Positions 10,290 to 19,518 are shown, counted from the first letter of the stretch. The stretch is DNA of 64,000 bases from Tubulanus polymorphus (GCF_964204645.1 NC_134027.1:16108485-16172484), one strand, 5' to 3'. Numbers and translations are program-made. Notes: a model not told the origin generated them from the sequence alone.

Positions 10290-10955
10290 ATGTGTTCAGT
10301 GCCCAAACTTTTGGTGACAATGACAGACCGGTTATTCATGGCTGCCCACGCAGGAACGATCAATGTCATTAAATTCAAGTTCCCGGCTAGAGTTATCAAA
10401 TCTGTGCGCTTCTGGTCTTTCATGGATACTTTACCCAATTCTATCAGTGTAGACGACAATGTATACACACTAGTCTACTTCAACAATCAGCAACAGTACA
10501 CGAACAGTGTTAAAGTTGATTTCCTCATAGACGTTGGTGAATGGTGTAATATTACGGAGAACAAACCGAACGTGAACATATCTCAGTGGCCTGCGTACGA
10601 CATGGAGAAATGGTTAGTGTCGAAAACCTCTGAAGGTGAACTAATGTTTACGTTACGAAAAGAAGGAACTTTACCCAAAACCGTAACCACGCTCTCTTCT
10701 ACAACGAACATAACATCTCCTCTGTTTCTACCGTCGTCTTCCGCGACTGAACTGGCTTTTGATTTTTGGAGAACTTTACCATACATGCCGACCGAAATCG
10801 CCCAAGGTGTGCTGGTTCCGAATACAACTACCATAGAGTGCAGATTTAACAATCTTTGGAGTATGAACCGAACTATCGCTCTTGTGTCTAATGAATTTTA
10901 CCAACGATATCAATCAACCGTTTATTTGAGTATTCAATTTCCAAAAAAACAATAA
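10290..10955 (+). CDS. Unidentified 221-residue virus-block protein
   Basis: Two ATGs are possible, at 10290 and 10320; the second (gacaATGA) has the better context and may be the true start. The product is a beta-rich-looking protein with regularly spaced aromatic residues and no signal peptide, membrane segment or cysteine motif. It follows directly after the LINE tail, so its own promoter has probably been displaced. A small structural (capsid-accessory) protein is conceivable from size and composition, but no family is recognised. Confidence 0.6.
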   Translation: MCSVPKLLVTMTDRLFMAAHAGTINVIKFKFPARVIKSVRFWSFMDTLPNSISVDDNVYTLVYFNNQQQYTNSVKVDFLIDVGEWCNITENKPNVNISQWPAYDMEKWLVSKTSEGELMFTLRKEGTLPKTVTTLSSTTNITSPLFLPSSSATELAFDFWRTLPYMPTEIAQGVLVPNTTTIECRFNNLWSMNRTIALVSNEFYQRYQSTVYLSIQFPKKQ

Positions 10956-11067
10956 TGTCCAGAATTGCGGGCATCGATCGTGCCTTGTGGGATATAAATG
11001 TAATTTCGGCTAACACTACCTACGTCTACATGTTACAACGGAAACAAAAACAATAATCATTGAATAT

Positions 11068-12006
11068 TTAAAATTTATTCAGTTTATGAACTTCTGGGCA
11101 ATTTTTGATTGTAAATTGTAAATCACTGTCTTCGTCGCTTGCATCGCTATCGCTGTAATTCATTCTCAAAACACCTTTGGATAATATTTTAGAAGATTTA
11201 ATACTGGAATGATCATCTTCCAGTGAATATAATAACTCTTCGAAATCGTCAATATTGTCAGCTAGAGTATCCGAAGATAGATTATTAGTGTCAAAGAAAT
11301 TTTTCATTGCTTCCAAATCGTTTTTGCCACGCTGAACATGTGATTGTATTAAACGTTGTGAAATGTATTCGCCTTTGGCATCTTGAATGTTAGATAAAAT
11401 AAAGGCTTTTTGCTTTTTCTTGTTTACTTCTGCGTTGAGTTTTGATGACCTTTTTAGATAGTCTTCGGCACGGAGTTTGTGGGCCGTTCGTGACAAGTCC
11501 ACGTCTCTATCTTCTCTTTGTTGTTGTCCGGTAAGTGAATCCTTTGCCGCTAACCGAAATAAATCACGTTCAAACGACAATTTCTCGATATCTTCTTCCA
11601 GAGATAGAGACTTTGACTTTTGAGCGGTGGCACCACCAAGTTTAATTTCCGATACGGCAGCACGAGGGTAATAACTAGCAGTGGGTACGGGTGTGGCTGT
11701 AGCATTATGTCCCTCCTCTAACACCGTCTCTTCGTCCTGGCCTTTATTTTGACTTTGCGAACGGGTGGACGTATGGGAGTCAGTGGAGGTCCCCCGAATC
11801 TGCTGGCCACCATCTGTTTCAGTCGACCGATCCTGTCGATCAGCTCGCCTTTCGCGTCGTCTCGGCTCCCTTCTTCTGTGCATTGGGTGAGGTAGTCTCC
11901 GATCTTTAAGTACAACTGGGGTGATTTTTGTTGATGAAACACCCCCAGCTCTGTGTTGGTTTGCTGATGATCTTTGATCAATGCTTGGTGTATCGTTCGA
12001 TTCCAT
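11068..12006 (-). CDS. Unidentified 312-residue protein, Arg-rich N terminus
   Basis: The ORF starts at ATG 12006 and overlaps the last 289 nt of the upstream minus-strand gene in another frame. Residues 36 to 62 are very basic (HRRREPRRRERRADRQDR), then a Ser/Thr/Gln-rich linker, then a region rich in Leu, Lys and Glu with helical character (LSLEEDIEKLSFERDLFRL), and an acidic tail (DSDASDEDSD). The layout suggests a nucleic-acid-binding or scaffold protein. Because the first 90 codons overlap a credible gene, the true start could lie further in. No family recognised. Confidence 0.6.
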   Translation of the reverse strand: MESNDTPSIDQRSSANQHRAGGVSSTKITPVVLKDRRLPHPMHRRREPRRRERRADRQDRSTETDGGQQIRGTSTDSHTSTRSQSQNKGQDEETVLEEGHNATATPVPTASYYPRAAVSEIKLGGATAQKSKSLSLEEDIEKLSFERDLFRLAAKDSLTGQQQREDRDVDLSRTAHKLRAEDYLKRSSKLNAEVNKKKQKAFILSNIQDAKGEYISQRLIQSHVQRGKNDLEAMKNFFDTNNLSSDTLADNIDDFEELLYSLEDDHSSIKSSKILSKGVLRMNYSDSDASDEDSDLQFTIKNCPEVHKLNKF

Positions 12007-13139
12007 GTTTGTTGCTCCAAGTTGTATTGGGTCAACATGAAAAATTTCTGGGAGTTGATTGCATTGTCAATTTGTTGGTGTTGGTGATCTACATGGGTCA
12101 TGTTCAAATGTATAATTTTACTCCCCTTTGAGAGACATGGATCGATATAAACTTGTTCGATACTCATGGGTACAACATTAAGATGGATAATATACGAGGC
12201 AGAAGTAAAGTTGGAAACGTCAAAGGTATCTACCACCAACTGTTTGGCTTTATGGCCGTTTTTGCTTATATCATACACGCTTATACTTGTAATTTCTACT
12301 TTGTCTTTTATAAAGTAACCGTGGGTAAAGTAAGTCTTTGAGTCCATTGAAGAACAGCAAATGCACAATGCTCCCGAGCCTTTGTAATTTTCCACTGAGA
12401 CGCTGTAGTGAGTAGTTTTAGTTGAGTTGTACAAAATGCGACTTGTGTCTACACTGCTTTCATCTGCTATTTCAGCGCCGTCATCTGTGTATCTAGCCTG
12501 GTCAAATAAGATGTCTTCTGATATATTACTCTCTCCATTTTTGCACAAGTACATAAACTCTTTTTTTTCATTAATCCCGTCTGTTGTAGTAGCATTGAGT
12601 GTAGCAATTGCATCAGTGAACAATTTGTCCGAATCTGCTACACAACCTTCAAAGGTTTCGTGTCGTACAACTTTTATGTACTGCATACTATAGTTGTTCA
12701 ATTCACTGACATCCAACACGTCCATAATTGTAACAAATCTCAGTTCGGTTACAAAACGGGTACCTTTTAGTGACTTTTTTTGGAAACAATTTTTCCTCTC
12801 CATAATTAGTCTGTACGGAGAATTAATACACTGGACAAATTCGATATTCTGACACTTTAGCGAATATCCTTCACCCAGCAACTTGTCCTGATACTCTGAA
12901 TTCGGCGTGATAATAGATTGTTTCGAACTCATTTGTTTGAACCAAGGTATATTATCACTATTGAAAAGATTGCTCATTTTGTAATGTGTTAGCGTGACTT
13001 GGTTCTTTTTGGCTGTAGAAATTGTCTGGTCGCAACTATCAAAAGTCAGCACATCCAAATATTGGTACTTTGAGTTATTATTCGAAGGATTTGGTACAGT
13101 TTTTTTAATCCAACACCCAACTACCTTGAAAGGCTTCAT
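11718..13139 (-). CDS. Unidentified 473-residue protein, divergent from the 13138 gene
   Basis: The start codon is at 13137-13139 on the minus strand. The body is a mixed-structure protein with scattered cysteines and no membrane segment. Near the C terminus is a short amphipathic helix (GELIDRIGRLKQMV) followed by a very basic end (RPPVRKVKIKARTKRRC), which could bind nucleic acid. The start codon overlaps the start of the plus-strand gene, so both genes either share a minimal bidirectional promoter or have promoters inside each other. Its 3' end overlaps the next minus-strand ORF by 289 nt. No family recognised. Confidence 0.7.
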   Translation of the reverse strand: MKPFKVVGCWIKKTVPNPSNNNSKYQYLDVLTFDSCDQTISTAKKNQVTLTHYKMSNLFNSDNIPWFKQMSSKQSIITPNSEYQDKLLGEGYSLKCQNIEFVQCINSPYRLIMERKNCFQKKSLKGTRFVTELRFVTIMDVLDVSELNNYSMQYIKVVRHETFEGCVADSDKLFTDAIATLNATTTDGINEKKEFMYLCKNGESNISEDILFDQARYTDDGAEIADESSVDTSRILYNSTKTTHYSVSVENYKGSGALCICCSSMDSKTYFTHGYFIKDKVEITSISVYDISKNGHKAKQLVVDTFDVSNFTSASYIIHLNVVPMSIEQVYIDPCLSKGSKIIHLNMTHVDHQHQQIDNAINSQKFFMLTQYNLEQQTWNRTIHQALIKDHQQTNTELGVFHQQKSPQLYLKIGDYLTQCTEEGSRDDAKGELIDRIGRLKQMVASRFGGPPLTPIRPPVRKVKIKARTKRRC

Positions 13140-14718
13140 GGCTGCGAAGACTATGGAGAATTATGATGTATCGGACGATGATGCTTGCAGCGGCGATGAT
13201 CCAGTACTGTCTGACGAAGAGCTTGACAATAACAGCGATGTGGCCGAAGAAAACGATGACGAGGACTCGGATGATGGTTCAGAACAAAGTCTACATTCGT
13301 TGGAAGCGGGTGATGATAACATTGATACCGCGTTAAAATTTTCGACAGCCACCTTAATGTCAAAATTTAGTGCCCCGGAATCTATAATATCTGACGGTGA
13401 TGATTTTGATGATTTTGATGACGACGATGAATTGTGCAATGATGAATCTGAGGCCAAATATCGTCACATACCCAATACTAGCGATCTGGCCACCAAAGAA
13501 TCTACATACCCACTGGTTGCTACCGATGCTGTCTTGGAGCAGGTCTTAGTCGATTCTACCAGAAGACTTAATAATTGCATGGAATCGGTTAAATTGGAAA
13601 AAGAAGTCTACAACGGTGCCACTGAACATGTTCTATCTACTCACAAAGGAACCGATTTAGACAGAGTCATAACCAAAGGTACAAACACCACAACTTACGA
13701 TAACAAAGATGAAATTCTCTTCCATCAACTATTGTTCCAACACATCGACAAGTTAGACCAAACGTTGTCCGGTGGAAATAGTGCATCTCTACCAGACGTT
13801 ACCTACGATACTGTGGATCATCTAACCGCAGAGGCAACTTATTGTATTGATGATATACCACTCAATTTAAATTTAGACAGGGCTCATAGACTGTTTCTAT
13901 CCAACCTTCCTTATATCGTACCAGCAATTTTATCCGGAGACATGAACGCTCAATTTACCAAACCGCCACCAACCTCACCAGATGAGTGTGAAGGCGGTGC
14001 GACTGCTGCTCCAGAAACTACCAACATTCAAGAGAAAATTATACAAGATTTAAATCTAGCACCAACAGAAAAACAGAAACTTCAAGAAATCGTCAACGCA
14101 TTGAATCTTAAATGTTCAAGAGGTGAAAATTGTACGTATACAACTCGTTATTTCCCCCATACCAACTCTCCAGGTCCAGTCATTATACCCAATTTTGTCA
14201 TGTCTTCATTAAAGTTCATGATACCAACGATTAGTAGTGTGGGTGAGTGGGTGAGCATTATAGACACTATCAGGTCGAGTCTTCATCGATACGTTTTAAA
14301 GTACAACGCCATAAACGGACCCAGCGACCCAAAGGTGAATTACATCGGAAAGGAAAGCAACGCAGCTAGAGATTGTGAGGGGATTTTCGTTTGTGTATGC
14401 TGTCTCTTCACTCGGTTAGCCCAACACGCAATGGAACGGGACAACCGCCTTTTACCCATAAACAGAGGAGATGGTCATGGTGGCATCGCGGTCAGGCACC
14501 TAGAGGAGGGTCTTCGATATATCTTGTTCTCATCTAGAGATCCGATCAAGAGCGGTGTGAGTTTCACCGATCCAAAACATGAAGAAAATTACGCTCACGG
14601 CCACCTAGGGATCAACAAACGTAAAGTAACATATTTAGAGTGCGACTTTAGCATTTACACAGTCAAAAGAGATCCCGTAGATGGATTCTGGACAGTGTGC
14701 GTAAAAATGTTAGAATAA
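13138..14718 (+). CDS. Unidentified 526-residue protein with acidic N-terminal domain
   Basis: ATG 13138 was chosen because upstream in-frame codons have no ATG and run antisense through the neighbouring gene; ATG 13150 is an alternative. Residues 8 to 50 and 75 to 105 are Asp/Glu/Ser rich. The C-terminal 300 residues look globular and include CSRGENC, and FVCVCC within a hydrophobic helix. The last 350 bp are duplicated at 15292-15629 with a 13-bp deletion. No family recognised. Acidic N terminus plus conserved-looking C terminus would suit a tegument or transactivator role, but this is a guess. Confidence 0.7.
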   Translation: MAAKTMENYDVSDDDACSGDDPVLSDEELDNNSDVAEENDDEDSDDGSEQSLHSLEAGDDNIDTALKFSTATLMSKFSAPESIISDGDDFDDFDDDDELCNDESEAKYRHIPNTSDLATKESTYPLVATDAVLEQVLVDSTRRLNNCMESVKLEKEVYNGATEHVLSTHKGTDLDRVITKGTNTTTYDNKDEILFHQLLFQHIDKLDQTLSGGNSASLPDVTYDTVDHLTAEATYCIDDIPLNLNLDRAHRLFLSNLPYIVPAILSGDMNAQFTKPPPTSPDECEGGATAAPETTNIQEKIIQDLNLAPTEKQKLQEIVNALNLKCSRGENCTYTTRYFPHTNSPGPVIIPNFVMSSLKFMIPTISSVGEWVSIIDTIRSSLHRYVLKYNAINGPSDPKVNYIGKESNAARDCEGIFVCVCCLFTRLAQHAMERDNRLLPINRGDGHGGIAVRHLEEGLRYILFSSRDPIKSGVSFTDPKHEENYAHGHLGINKRKVTYLECDFSIYTVKRDPVDGFWTVCVKMLE

Positions 14719-14882
14719 ATTCGTTTTGAGATTCGAGATGACAGTTGAGAGAACCAAGATGTCAGTTGGGAAAACCGAGATTTTAGTTGGGAGTATGTGA
14801 TGACAGTTGAGAGAACCAAGATGACAGTTGGGAGAACCGAGATTTCAGTTGGAAGTATCATTGCGGGGCTATAGAAGGAGGT

Positions 14883-14944
14883 TTATTTCTCCTCTTGTAA
14901 CCGCTATGTCTCCTCTCGTAACCACTATTTCTCCTCTTGTAACC
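14883..14944 (-). repeat. hr-like cluster 2: three units, inverted
   Basis: TTATTTCTCCTCTTGTAACC and two variants (CTATGTCTCCTCTCGTAACC, CTATTTCTCCTCTTGTAACC), followed by CGGAAGTGAGAAAAG, a degraded version of the opposite half-site. Confidence 0.75.
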
Positions 14945-15051
14945 CGGAAGTGAGAAAAGATCATAAAGTTCCAAACAGATATTTGCCTGATAAGGACAAA
15001 CGAGAACTATTGGAACTTTCTAACTTGTCATCTGATCCATCTGAACACTAC

Positions 15052-15290
15052 CACCACCATTGAGTCGTCTTCTGATGTTCATGTCTATAACTCGTGCCGC
15101 GTAGTACATTGTAGCAAATGGCCACTTCTCTTTCATCATCGTCTTGTCTATTGAAATATAAAGACTCGAACAAGAAAAAGTACAGCAACTCTAGTGGTAT
15201 GTCTCGTAGATCTAGCAATTCCATACACTTGTCATTGACTGAGTAAGGTTGGTGTTTGTCCACACTGAATGAAATAGAATTAATTTGCTT
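15052..15290 (-). pseudogene. Fragment of an unidentified virus-block gene
   Basis: On the minus strand two overlapping frames carry coding-like stretches (for example LDLRDIPLELLYFFLFESLY in one frame and YYAARVIDMNIRRRLNGGG in another), suggesting a frameshifted remnant. It lies between hr cluster 2 and a duplicated gene end. The parent gene is not in this window. Confidence 0.35.
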
Positions 15291-15291
15291 A

Positions 15292-15629
15292 AGAGATTGT
15301 GAGGGGATTTTCGTTTGTGTATGCTGTCTCTTCACTCGGTTAGCCCAACACGCAATGGAACGAGACAATCGCCTTTTACCCATAAACAGAGGAGATGGTC
15401 ATGGTGGCATCGCAGTCAGGCACCTAGAGGAGGGTCTTCGATATATCTTGTTTTCATCCAGAGATCCGATCAAGAGCGACGTGAGTTTTACCGATCCAAA
15501 ACATGAAGAAAATTACGCTCACGACCACCTAGGGATCAACAAACGTAAAGTAACTTATCTAGCATTTACACCGTCAAAAGAGATCCCGTAGATGGATTTT
15601 GGACAGTGTGCGTAAAAATGTTAGAATAA
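15292..15629 (+). pseudogene. Duplicate of the 3' end of the 13138 gene
   Basis: This stretch matches 14368-14718 almost base for base but lacks 13 bp near 15560, which shifts the frame so that the last 20 codons differ. There is no start codon of its own. The copy ends at the same TAA and is followed by hr cluster 3. Confidence 0.85.
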
Positions 15630-15660
15630 TTGAAATTGAACCACAAATATCGGGCTTGTC

Positions 15661-15760
15661 TTATTTCTCCTCTTGTAACCTTATTTCTCCTCTTGTAACC
15701 TTATTTCTCCTCTTGTAACCTTAGTTCTCCTTTTGTAACCCGGGTGAGAAATGGAGAAAA
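15661..15760 (-). repeat. hr-like cluster 3: four units plus palindromic half-site
   Basis: Three identical 20-bp units and a fourth variant (TTAGTTCTCCTTTTGTAACC) run to 15740 and are followed by CGGGTGAGAAATGGAGAAAA. The last unit and this half-site pair about an ACCCGGGT centre (TTCTCC ... GGAGAA). Confidence 0.85.
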
Positions 15761-16034
15761 GGACATCTGCTGATGGAAACTCTCGACAGGACAAGATTTA
15801 TTACAATAGAAACTGTAAAGATGTTTTGTAAGAATATGAAACCCCCCCACCAAGGGAATTTATCAATAATTTGGTAAAAGTGACCGAAGAATACAACGGA
15901 AAGAGGTAAGTTATGTTTAATATACGCACCTCATTTTCTAAGTCAAGCTCCTCAAGGTCTAGCCAAGCTCCTCAACAAGTACCTCATATATGTCCCTTGA
16001 TTTATAATTATATATTATTTATTTTTCAGTGTGT

Positions 16035-16370
16035 ATGTTGCCATTCAAATATTTACCAACCGAAATACTGCACCCAAATAAAATTAACAGTATATGGACA
16101 AGAGAAGGTTGTTTCATCAGTGGAACGTCGATACTTAAAGTGTTGAGAAAATACAAGCAGGGTCATGGTGAGTCGTACTTCACAACTGTGCCTGCAGATA
16201 TGAAGAGAATGGCAGAGGCGGGACCAACCATGCTAACAATGGTTAATGGAGCTGGTGTTTTGTGTATGCTTGAAACCAACATCGATAACTGGTATGATGA
16301 CAAGTTCAAAATTGGCCTAAATCTCAACAAAAATATCGGAATTATGTTATTTCTCCTTATCGGACCTTAA
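16035..16370 (+). CDS. Unidentified ORF fragment, 111 residues
   Basis: The frame has coding character (regular hydrophobic spacing, balanced composition) and begins at an ATG after a pyrimidine-rich CAG, but its last codons run into hr cluster 4, so the natural C terminus is lost. It may be the middle of a larger gene cut by rearrangement. Possible splice signals upstream (GTAAGT at 15907, TTTTTCAG at 16021) do not join a consistent frame. No family recognised. Confidence 0.4.
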   Translation: MLPFKYLPTEILHPNKINSIWTREGCFISGTSILKVLRKYKQGHGESYFTTVPADMKRMAEAGPTMLTMVNGAGVLCMLETNIDNWYDDKFKIGLNLNKNIGIMLFLLIGP

Positions 16371-16430
16371 TTCTCCTCTCGTAACCTTATTTCTCCTCTT
16401 GTAACTCGCGGGTGAGAAATTGGGAAATAA
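16347..16430 (-). repeat. hr-like cluster 4: three units plus half-site
   Basis: Three variants of the 20-bp unit (16347-16406) followed by CGCGGGTGAGAAATTGGGAAATAA, again the complementary half of the palindrome. Confidence 0.75.
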
Positions 16431-16525
16431 CCCGATACACGAAATAAAAGGACATTTGTCGTGTATGTGAACTTCACTCTTTCGTTACCCACGCAGAGTA
16501 TCACGACCAACAAAAAAATAAAAAA

Positions 16526-17062
16526 ATGGCATCATCAAAGATAGCACAAGAATACTTCGACTATGACGGACCGCAACACGTTGTTGACTTGACTTTAAAC
16601 GCGTTGGTGGATCGTATTGAAAAAACAGACGTGAATCTCATCGGCAGCCCGTTGTTCATTCAAACGGACGTAAAACTCTGGCTCGAATGCCAACATCTAA
16701 CAACGGGAGCTTGCAAATGAGTGCGATACTACCTTACCCACAATTACAGCAAATATTTACCTGATAAGGACAAACGAGAACTATTGGAACTTTCTAACTT
16801 GTCATCTGATCTATCTGAATTTGAATATATTCGGTTTGCGATGACAGGATACAACGCAGGCAAATACATCCATGCATTTGCTCCAAAAGGATACCTAGAG
16901 GCACAGCCAAATGTTGGATATGTTATTTTGCCGTATGGATTCTGTGTTGAAGACAATGATCGTGAATTTGAACAAGAACTTTACAACTACCTCAGGCTAA
17001 ATAGACTGCTTTCAAATTCACCATCCGTGAGCAAATTGTCACAAGTCTACTCAAGAGACTAA
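16526..17062 (+). pseudogene. Unidentified 178-codon gene interrupted by an in-frame TGA
   Basis: From ATG 16526 (aaaaATGG context) the frame codes 64 residues, meets TGA at 16718-16720, and continues open in the same frame for 113 further codons to TAA/TAG-type termination at 17062. Both halves have coding-like composition, and a 67-bp piece from the second half was copied to 14979-15045. A nonsense mutation in a decaying gene is the simplest reading; readthrough cannot be excluded. An AATAAA lies at 17111. No family recognised. Confidence 0.6.
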
Positions 17063-17143
17063 AACTAAGACAAGTTCTAATATAATACCATTTTATATTA
17101 TTATTTGTATTCAATAAAAAGATTTACATTTGATGTATTCACT

Positions 17144-17582
17144 CTAAATTTCAATCTTCTTCTTGATTTCCTCCTCTGTGTCTGTATCTGGGTAGTCTGT
17201 GTTTGGTTTAAAAAATATTATCCCATATATGTAAAAGTGTTGACACATATCCTTGAACGCAAACTTCCAAGGAAAGCTGAACGGTGTTGAATCGTGCCAC
17301 GGCAATAGCTCAGGGTTGCAATCTTTTGTGGGGCTACATCCATGTGGACAGTGAACAAGACCATTTCTATCCACCGTCTTGATCGCACAAATCGTGCAGA
17401 TGTCGTTATACTAACAAAACTCTCAGTATTCGATGAATGTATGTGTATTTTACTTTGGTTTGGTTGCTGTAGGTAATAACCACAGAGTCGATGGGTGTGC
17501 TGCCTTTGGAAAAATCATGCTTGCAAACGTAACATTCACCAGGCTCTGTTCGCCAAGTGGGTATTGTTGGTAAAGACGCCAT
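17144..17582 (-). CDS. Cysteine/histidine-rich small protein in two frames, possible 43-bp intron
   Basis: The minus-strand ATG at 17580-17582 opens a frame with a CYVC pair that runs into a stop near 17406. A second frame downstream to 17144 carries CTIC, then HCPHGC and another Cys, and ends with an acidic-basic tail. Between them 17411-17453 begins with GT and ends with AG on the minus strand and is 43 bp long (not a multiple of three), so either a very short intron or an indel separates the halves. The paired cysteines suggest a zinc-binding fold, perhaps RING-like, but spacing is not canonical. Confidence 0.45.
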
Positions 17583-17658
17583 CTTTGTAATGAGCAAAAT
17601 CTCATTAGCGCTATAAAGTTATAGTTAGAAATGTTTGGAAACGATTTTTGTAACCTGA

Positions 17659-17666
17659 TATAAATA
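17659..17666 (+). promoter_or_regulatory. TATA box before a 28-codon ORF
   Basis: TATAAATA lies 75 bp before ATG 17741. The region 17583-17740 separates divergent units, so it may be a bidirectional control region. Confidence 0.4.
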
Positions 17667-17740
17667 CCTATTAGTGTGTTACTGCGGTGTTCACTTTGTC
17701 CGCATTCTTCAAGAGCGAACACACAAGTAAAATCAGACAA

Positions 17741-17827
17741 ATGGCAGTCGGTTTTTCCGGCAATAGGATAAGAGAGCTACCTCATTTCGAAAACTTACCC
17801 AGAACAATTGACACTTGTAAATGTTGA
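17741..17827 (+). CDS. Possible 28-residue ORF
   Basis: ATG 17741 (acaaATGG) follows a good TATA box and encodes 28 residues ending in DTCKC before TGA. It may be the stub of a larger gene whose remainder has been lost. Coding status is uncertain. Confidence 0.25.
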   Translation: MAVGFSGNRIRELPHFENLPRTIDTCKC

Positions 17828-18033
17828 AGTATAAATTGAGTTGATGAAATAAAAATGATGAGTTATCTTGAAAAAATATTTTTTTGTGAGATTTTTTTTC
17901 TCACCTTTTGTAGAACGGCTTTTGATTGGCTGATGAAACATCGCGCGATTATATTCATCATATAGTGAGGTCATTTTCACATAACTTTGTGTTATTATCT
18001 TTTGAAACACACACCACCGCACAACTACCGGAG

Positions 18034-19182
18034 ATGATGATCTCTGTTCCGCTGTTAACATTTGTGTACTTCGCAAATAACGTGACTGCCACATGGGGAG
18101 ATGGTAGTTTTCAACCTACTCGAGTAAATTACTCTGATTGTTATTTCTACAACTCATCAAATCCGTTAATAGTGAGATTTGACTACGACTGGACAAGTAA
18201 AGAACTCATTGTAGATTGTGAAGTTCCCAATCGATTCAACCAAACTGCGAAAGATGAACCAGGGATAAAAATCTTGTGTCCGGAATCTCCATATTATACC
18301 CAGAGACTAAACCTCTACATACATCGTGTTGAATACGACCAAGACCACAAGACCAAGTTGTATGATAACAGCAGATGGTTTCTTGCTTCTACATCATTCG
18401 AAGATGCACACGCTGTTGAGGAAATAAGGTTTTGGACATGTACTGGATACGATTGTGTTGATAAAACAAAAGATGAACTTAGCGAACACCCATCTCGTTT
18501 AGTTGCATTCAAAATTACTAAGAAAAGTTTAAAGTCGTATTTTTACCAACTAGGAGATGATTTAGACTTGTCTTGTGACTTTGATGTTGCAAAACACGAT
18601 CATGTGGTAAAAGTTCCAAAACATATCCTCAGAGATATGTGGACATCATCGCCGCAAAGACGACAGCTAATTCCACCTGTTCACCAACACGAAGAGCCGG
18701 ACTTAAGGAGCAACCCGACCTTGCCTACATATACAAAACCAACCCCACCTGCTATCGTAACAAAACCTCTACCTACAATCAGGGTTGAACACATCGACGC
18801 GACGGTACCAATTCCAGCGATAATAGATTATCACAATTCAACTGAGGTTGATCCAGCACCACCACAGATACGCGACAACAATACTTTTCTATTAGCTGTA
18901 GTTAGAGGAAGTAACAACACCAACAATTTAACTACCCAGAACAAATCAGCGTCTACCAGCGGCAGCGACGACGTTCATACGAAACCGATTGTAATTGGAA
19001 TTGTAGTCTTTATTGTTGAAGGACTGTTGGTTGTTTTGTTGGTCTTGGTTATACGCCATAAAAAACTGAACCGACAAAATTGTAGAGGTACATTTTATCA
19101 CCCTCGACACGAACTAACTGCTTGTGATCCTGCTACATCGGACAGACAGTTGATAAATAACGAAGACTACTTTGATATTTAG
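18034..19182 (+). CDS. Type I membrane glycoprotein, 382 residues
   Basis: ATG 18034 begins a hydrophobic signal peptide (MISVPLLTFVYFANNVTA region). The ectodomain of about 300 residues has several N-glycosylation sequons (NYS, NNT, NLT, NKS) and cysteines. A Pro/Thr-rich stalk (about residues 205 to 290) precedes one transmembrane helix near residue 325 (IVIGIVVFIVEGLLVVLLVL) and a 40-residue cytoplasmic tail with a YFDI-type end. The layout is that of a viral or cell-surface attachment-type protein. No immunoglobulin or other named fold was recognised. The long upstream in-frame extension lacks an ATG and was not used. Confidence 0.75.
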   Translation: MMISVPLLTFVYFANNVTATWGDGSFQPTRVNYSDCYFYNSSNPLIVRFDYDWTSKELIVDCEVPNRFNQTAKDEPGIKILCPESPYYTQRLNLYIHRVEYDQDHKTKLYDNSRWFLASTSFEDAHAVEEIRFWTCTGYDCVDKTKDELSEHPSRLVAFKITKKSLKSYFYQLGDDLDLSCDFDVAKHDHVVKVPKHILRDMWTSSPQRRQLIPPVHQHEEPDLRSNPTLPTYTKPTPPAIVTKPLPTIRVEHIDATVPIPAIIDYHNSTEVDPAPPQIRDNNTFLLAVVRGSNNTNNLTTQNKSASTSGSDDVHTKPIVIGIVVFIVEGLLVVLLVLVIRHKKLNRQNCRGTFYHPRHELTACDPATSDRQLINNEDYFDI

Positions 19183-19311
19183 ACAGTTAATTTTTTACAT
19201 TTGGACTTAGCTTGAAGAATATATATTTTTACTAAAGTCTGTTGATCTCACGCAAAGTAGTGTCTATCTTTTCTACAAAAATACCCAAGTCAAGTAAATT
19301 TGTCAATCACC

Positions 19312-19518
19312 ATGTCGATGACAGCAGATAACATTGAAACTCATATGAGTGAGTTTCTTGCGGGATGCAAGGGTCAGAAGCGATTTTTTACCAAGTACAG
19401 TCGAGAAGTAAAGCTCAGGACTGTGCTCAACACCATGGCGATACTTACTGTTACGGTTACGATTGTTAGCCAAATTTTCTTGACTGGTACCCATTACAGT
19501 CCATACACTGGCATATAG
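19312..19518 (+). CDS. Small membrane protein, 68 residues
   Basis: ATG 19312 (caccATGT) begins a soluble N-terminal half with basic residues (KGQKRFFTKYSREVK) followed by one hydrophobic segment (VLNTMAILTVTVTIVSQIFL) close to the C terminus. This is a tail-anchored or single-pass small protein. It lies between the glycoprotein gene and the protease/scaffold-like gene, all on the plus strand. Confidence 0.55.
   Translation: MSMTADNIETHMSEFLAGCKGQKRFFTKYSREVKLRTVLNTMAILTVTVTIVSQIFLTGTHYSPYTGI

Larger units (their letters stand above)
14719..15291. other. Rearranged zone: hr cluster 2 and displaced gene pieces
   Basis: After the stop, a degenerate 40-60-bp repeat (TGACAGTTGAGAGAACCAAGATG variants, 14739-14860) precedes hr cluster 2. 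Then comes a 67-bp copy (14979-15045) of part of the 16526 gene, and a minus-strand-coding piece at about 15052-15290. Confidence 0.6.

Noticed and set aside
12994-13137. N-terminal extension of the 13138 gene
   Set aside because: The extension has only a GTG and runs antisense through the divergent gene.
15905-16035. Intron joining a frame before 15905 to the ORF at 16035
   Set aside because: GTAAGT and TTTTTCAG are present, but the joined frames do not match the ORF frame.
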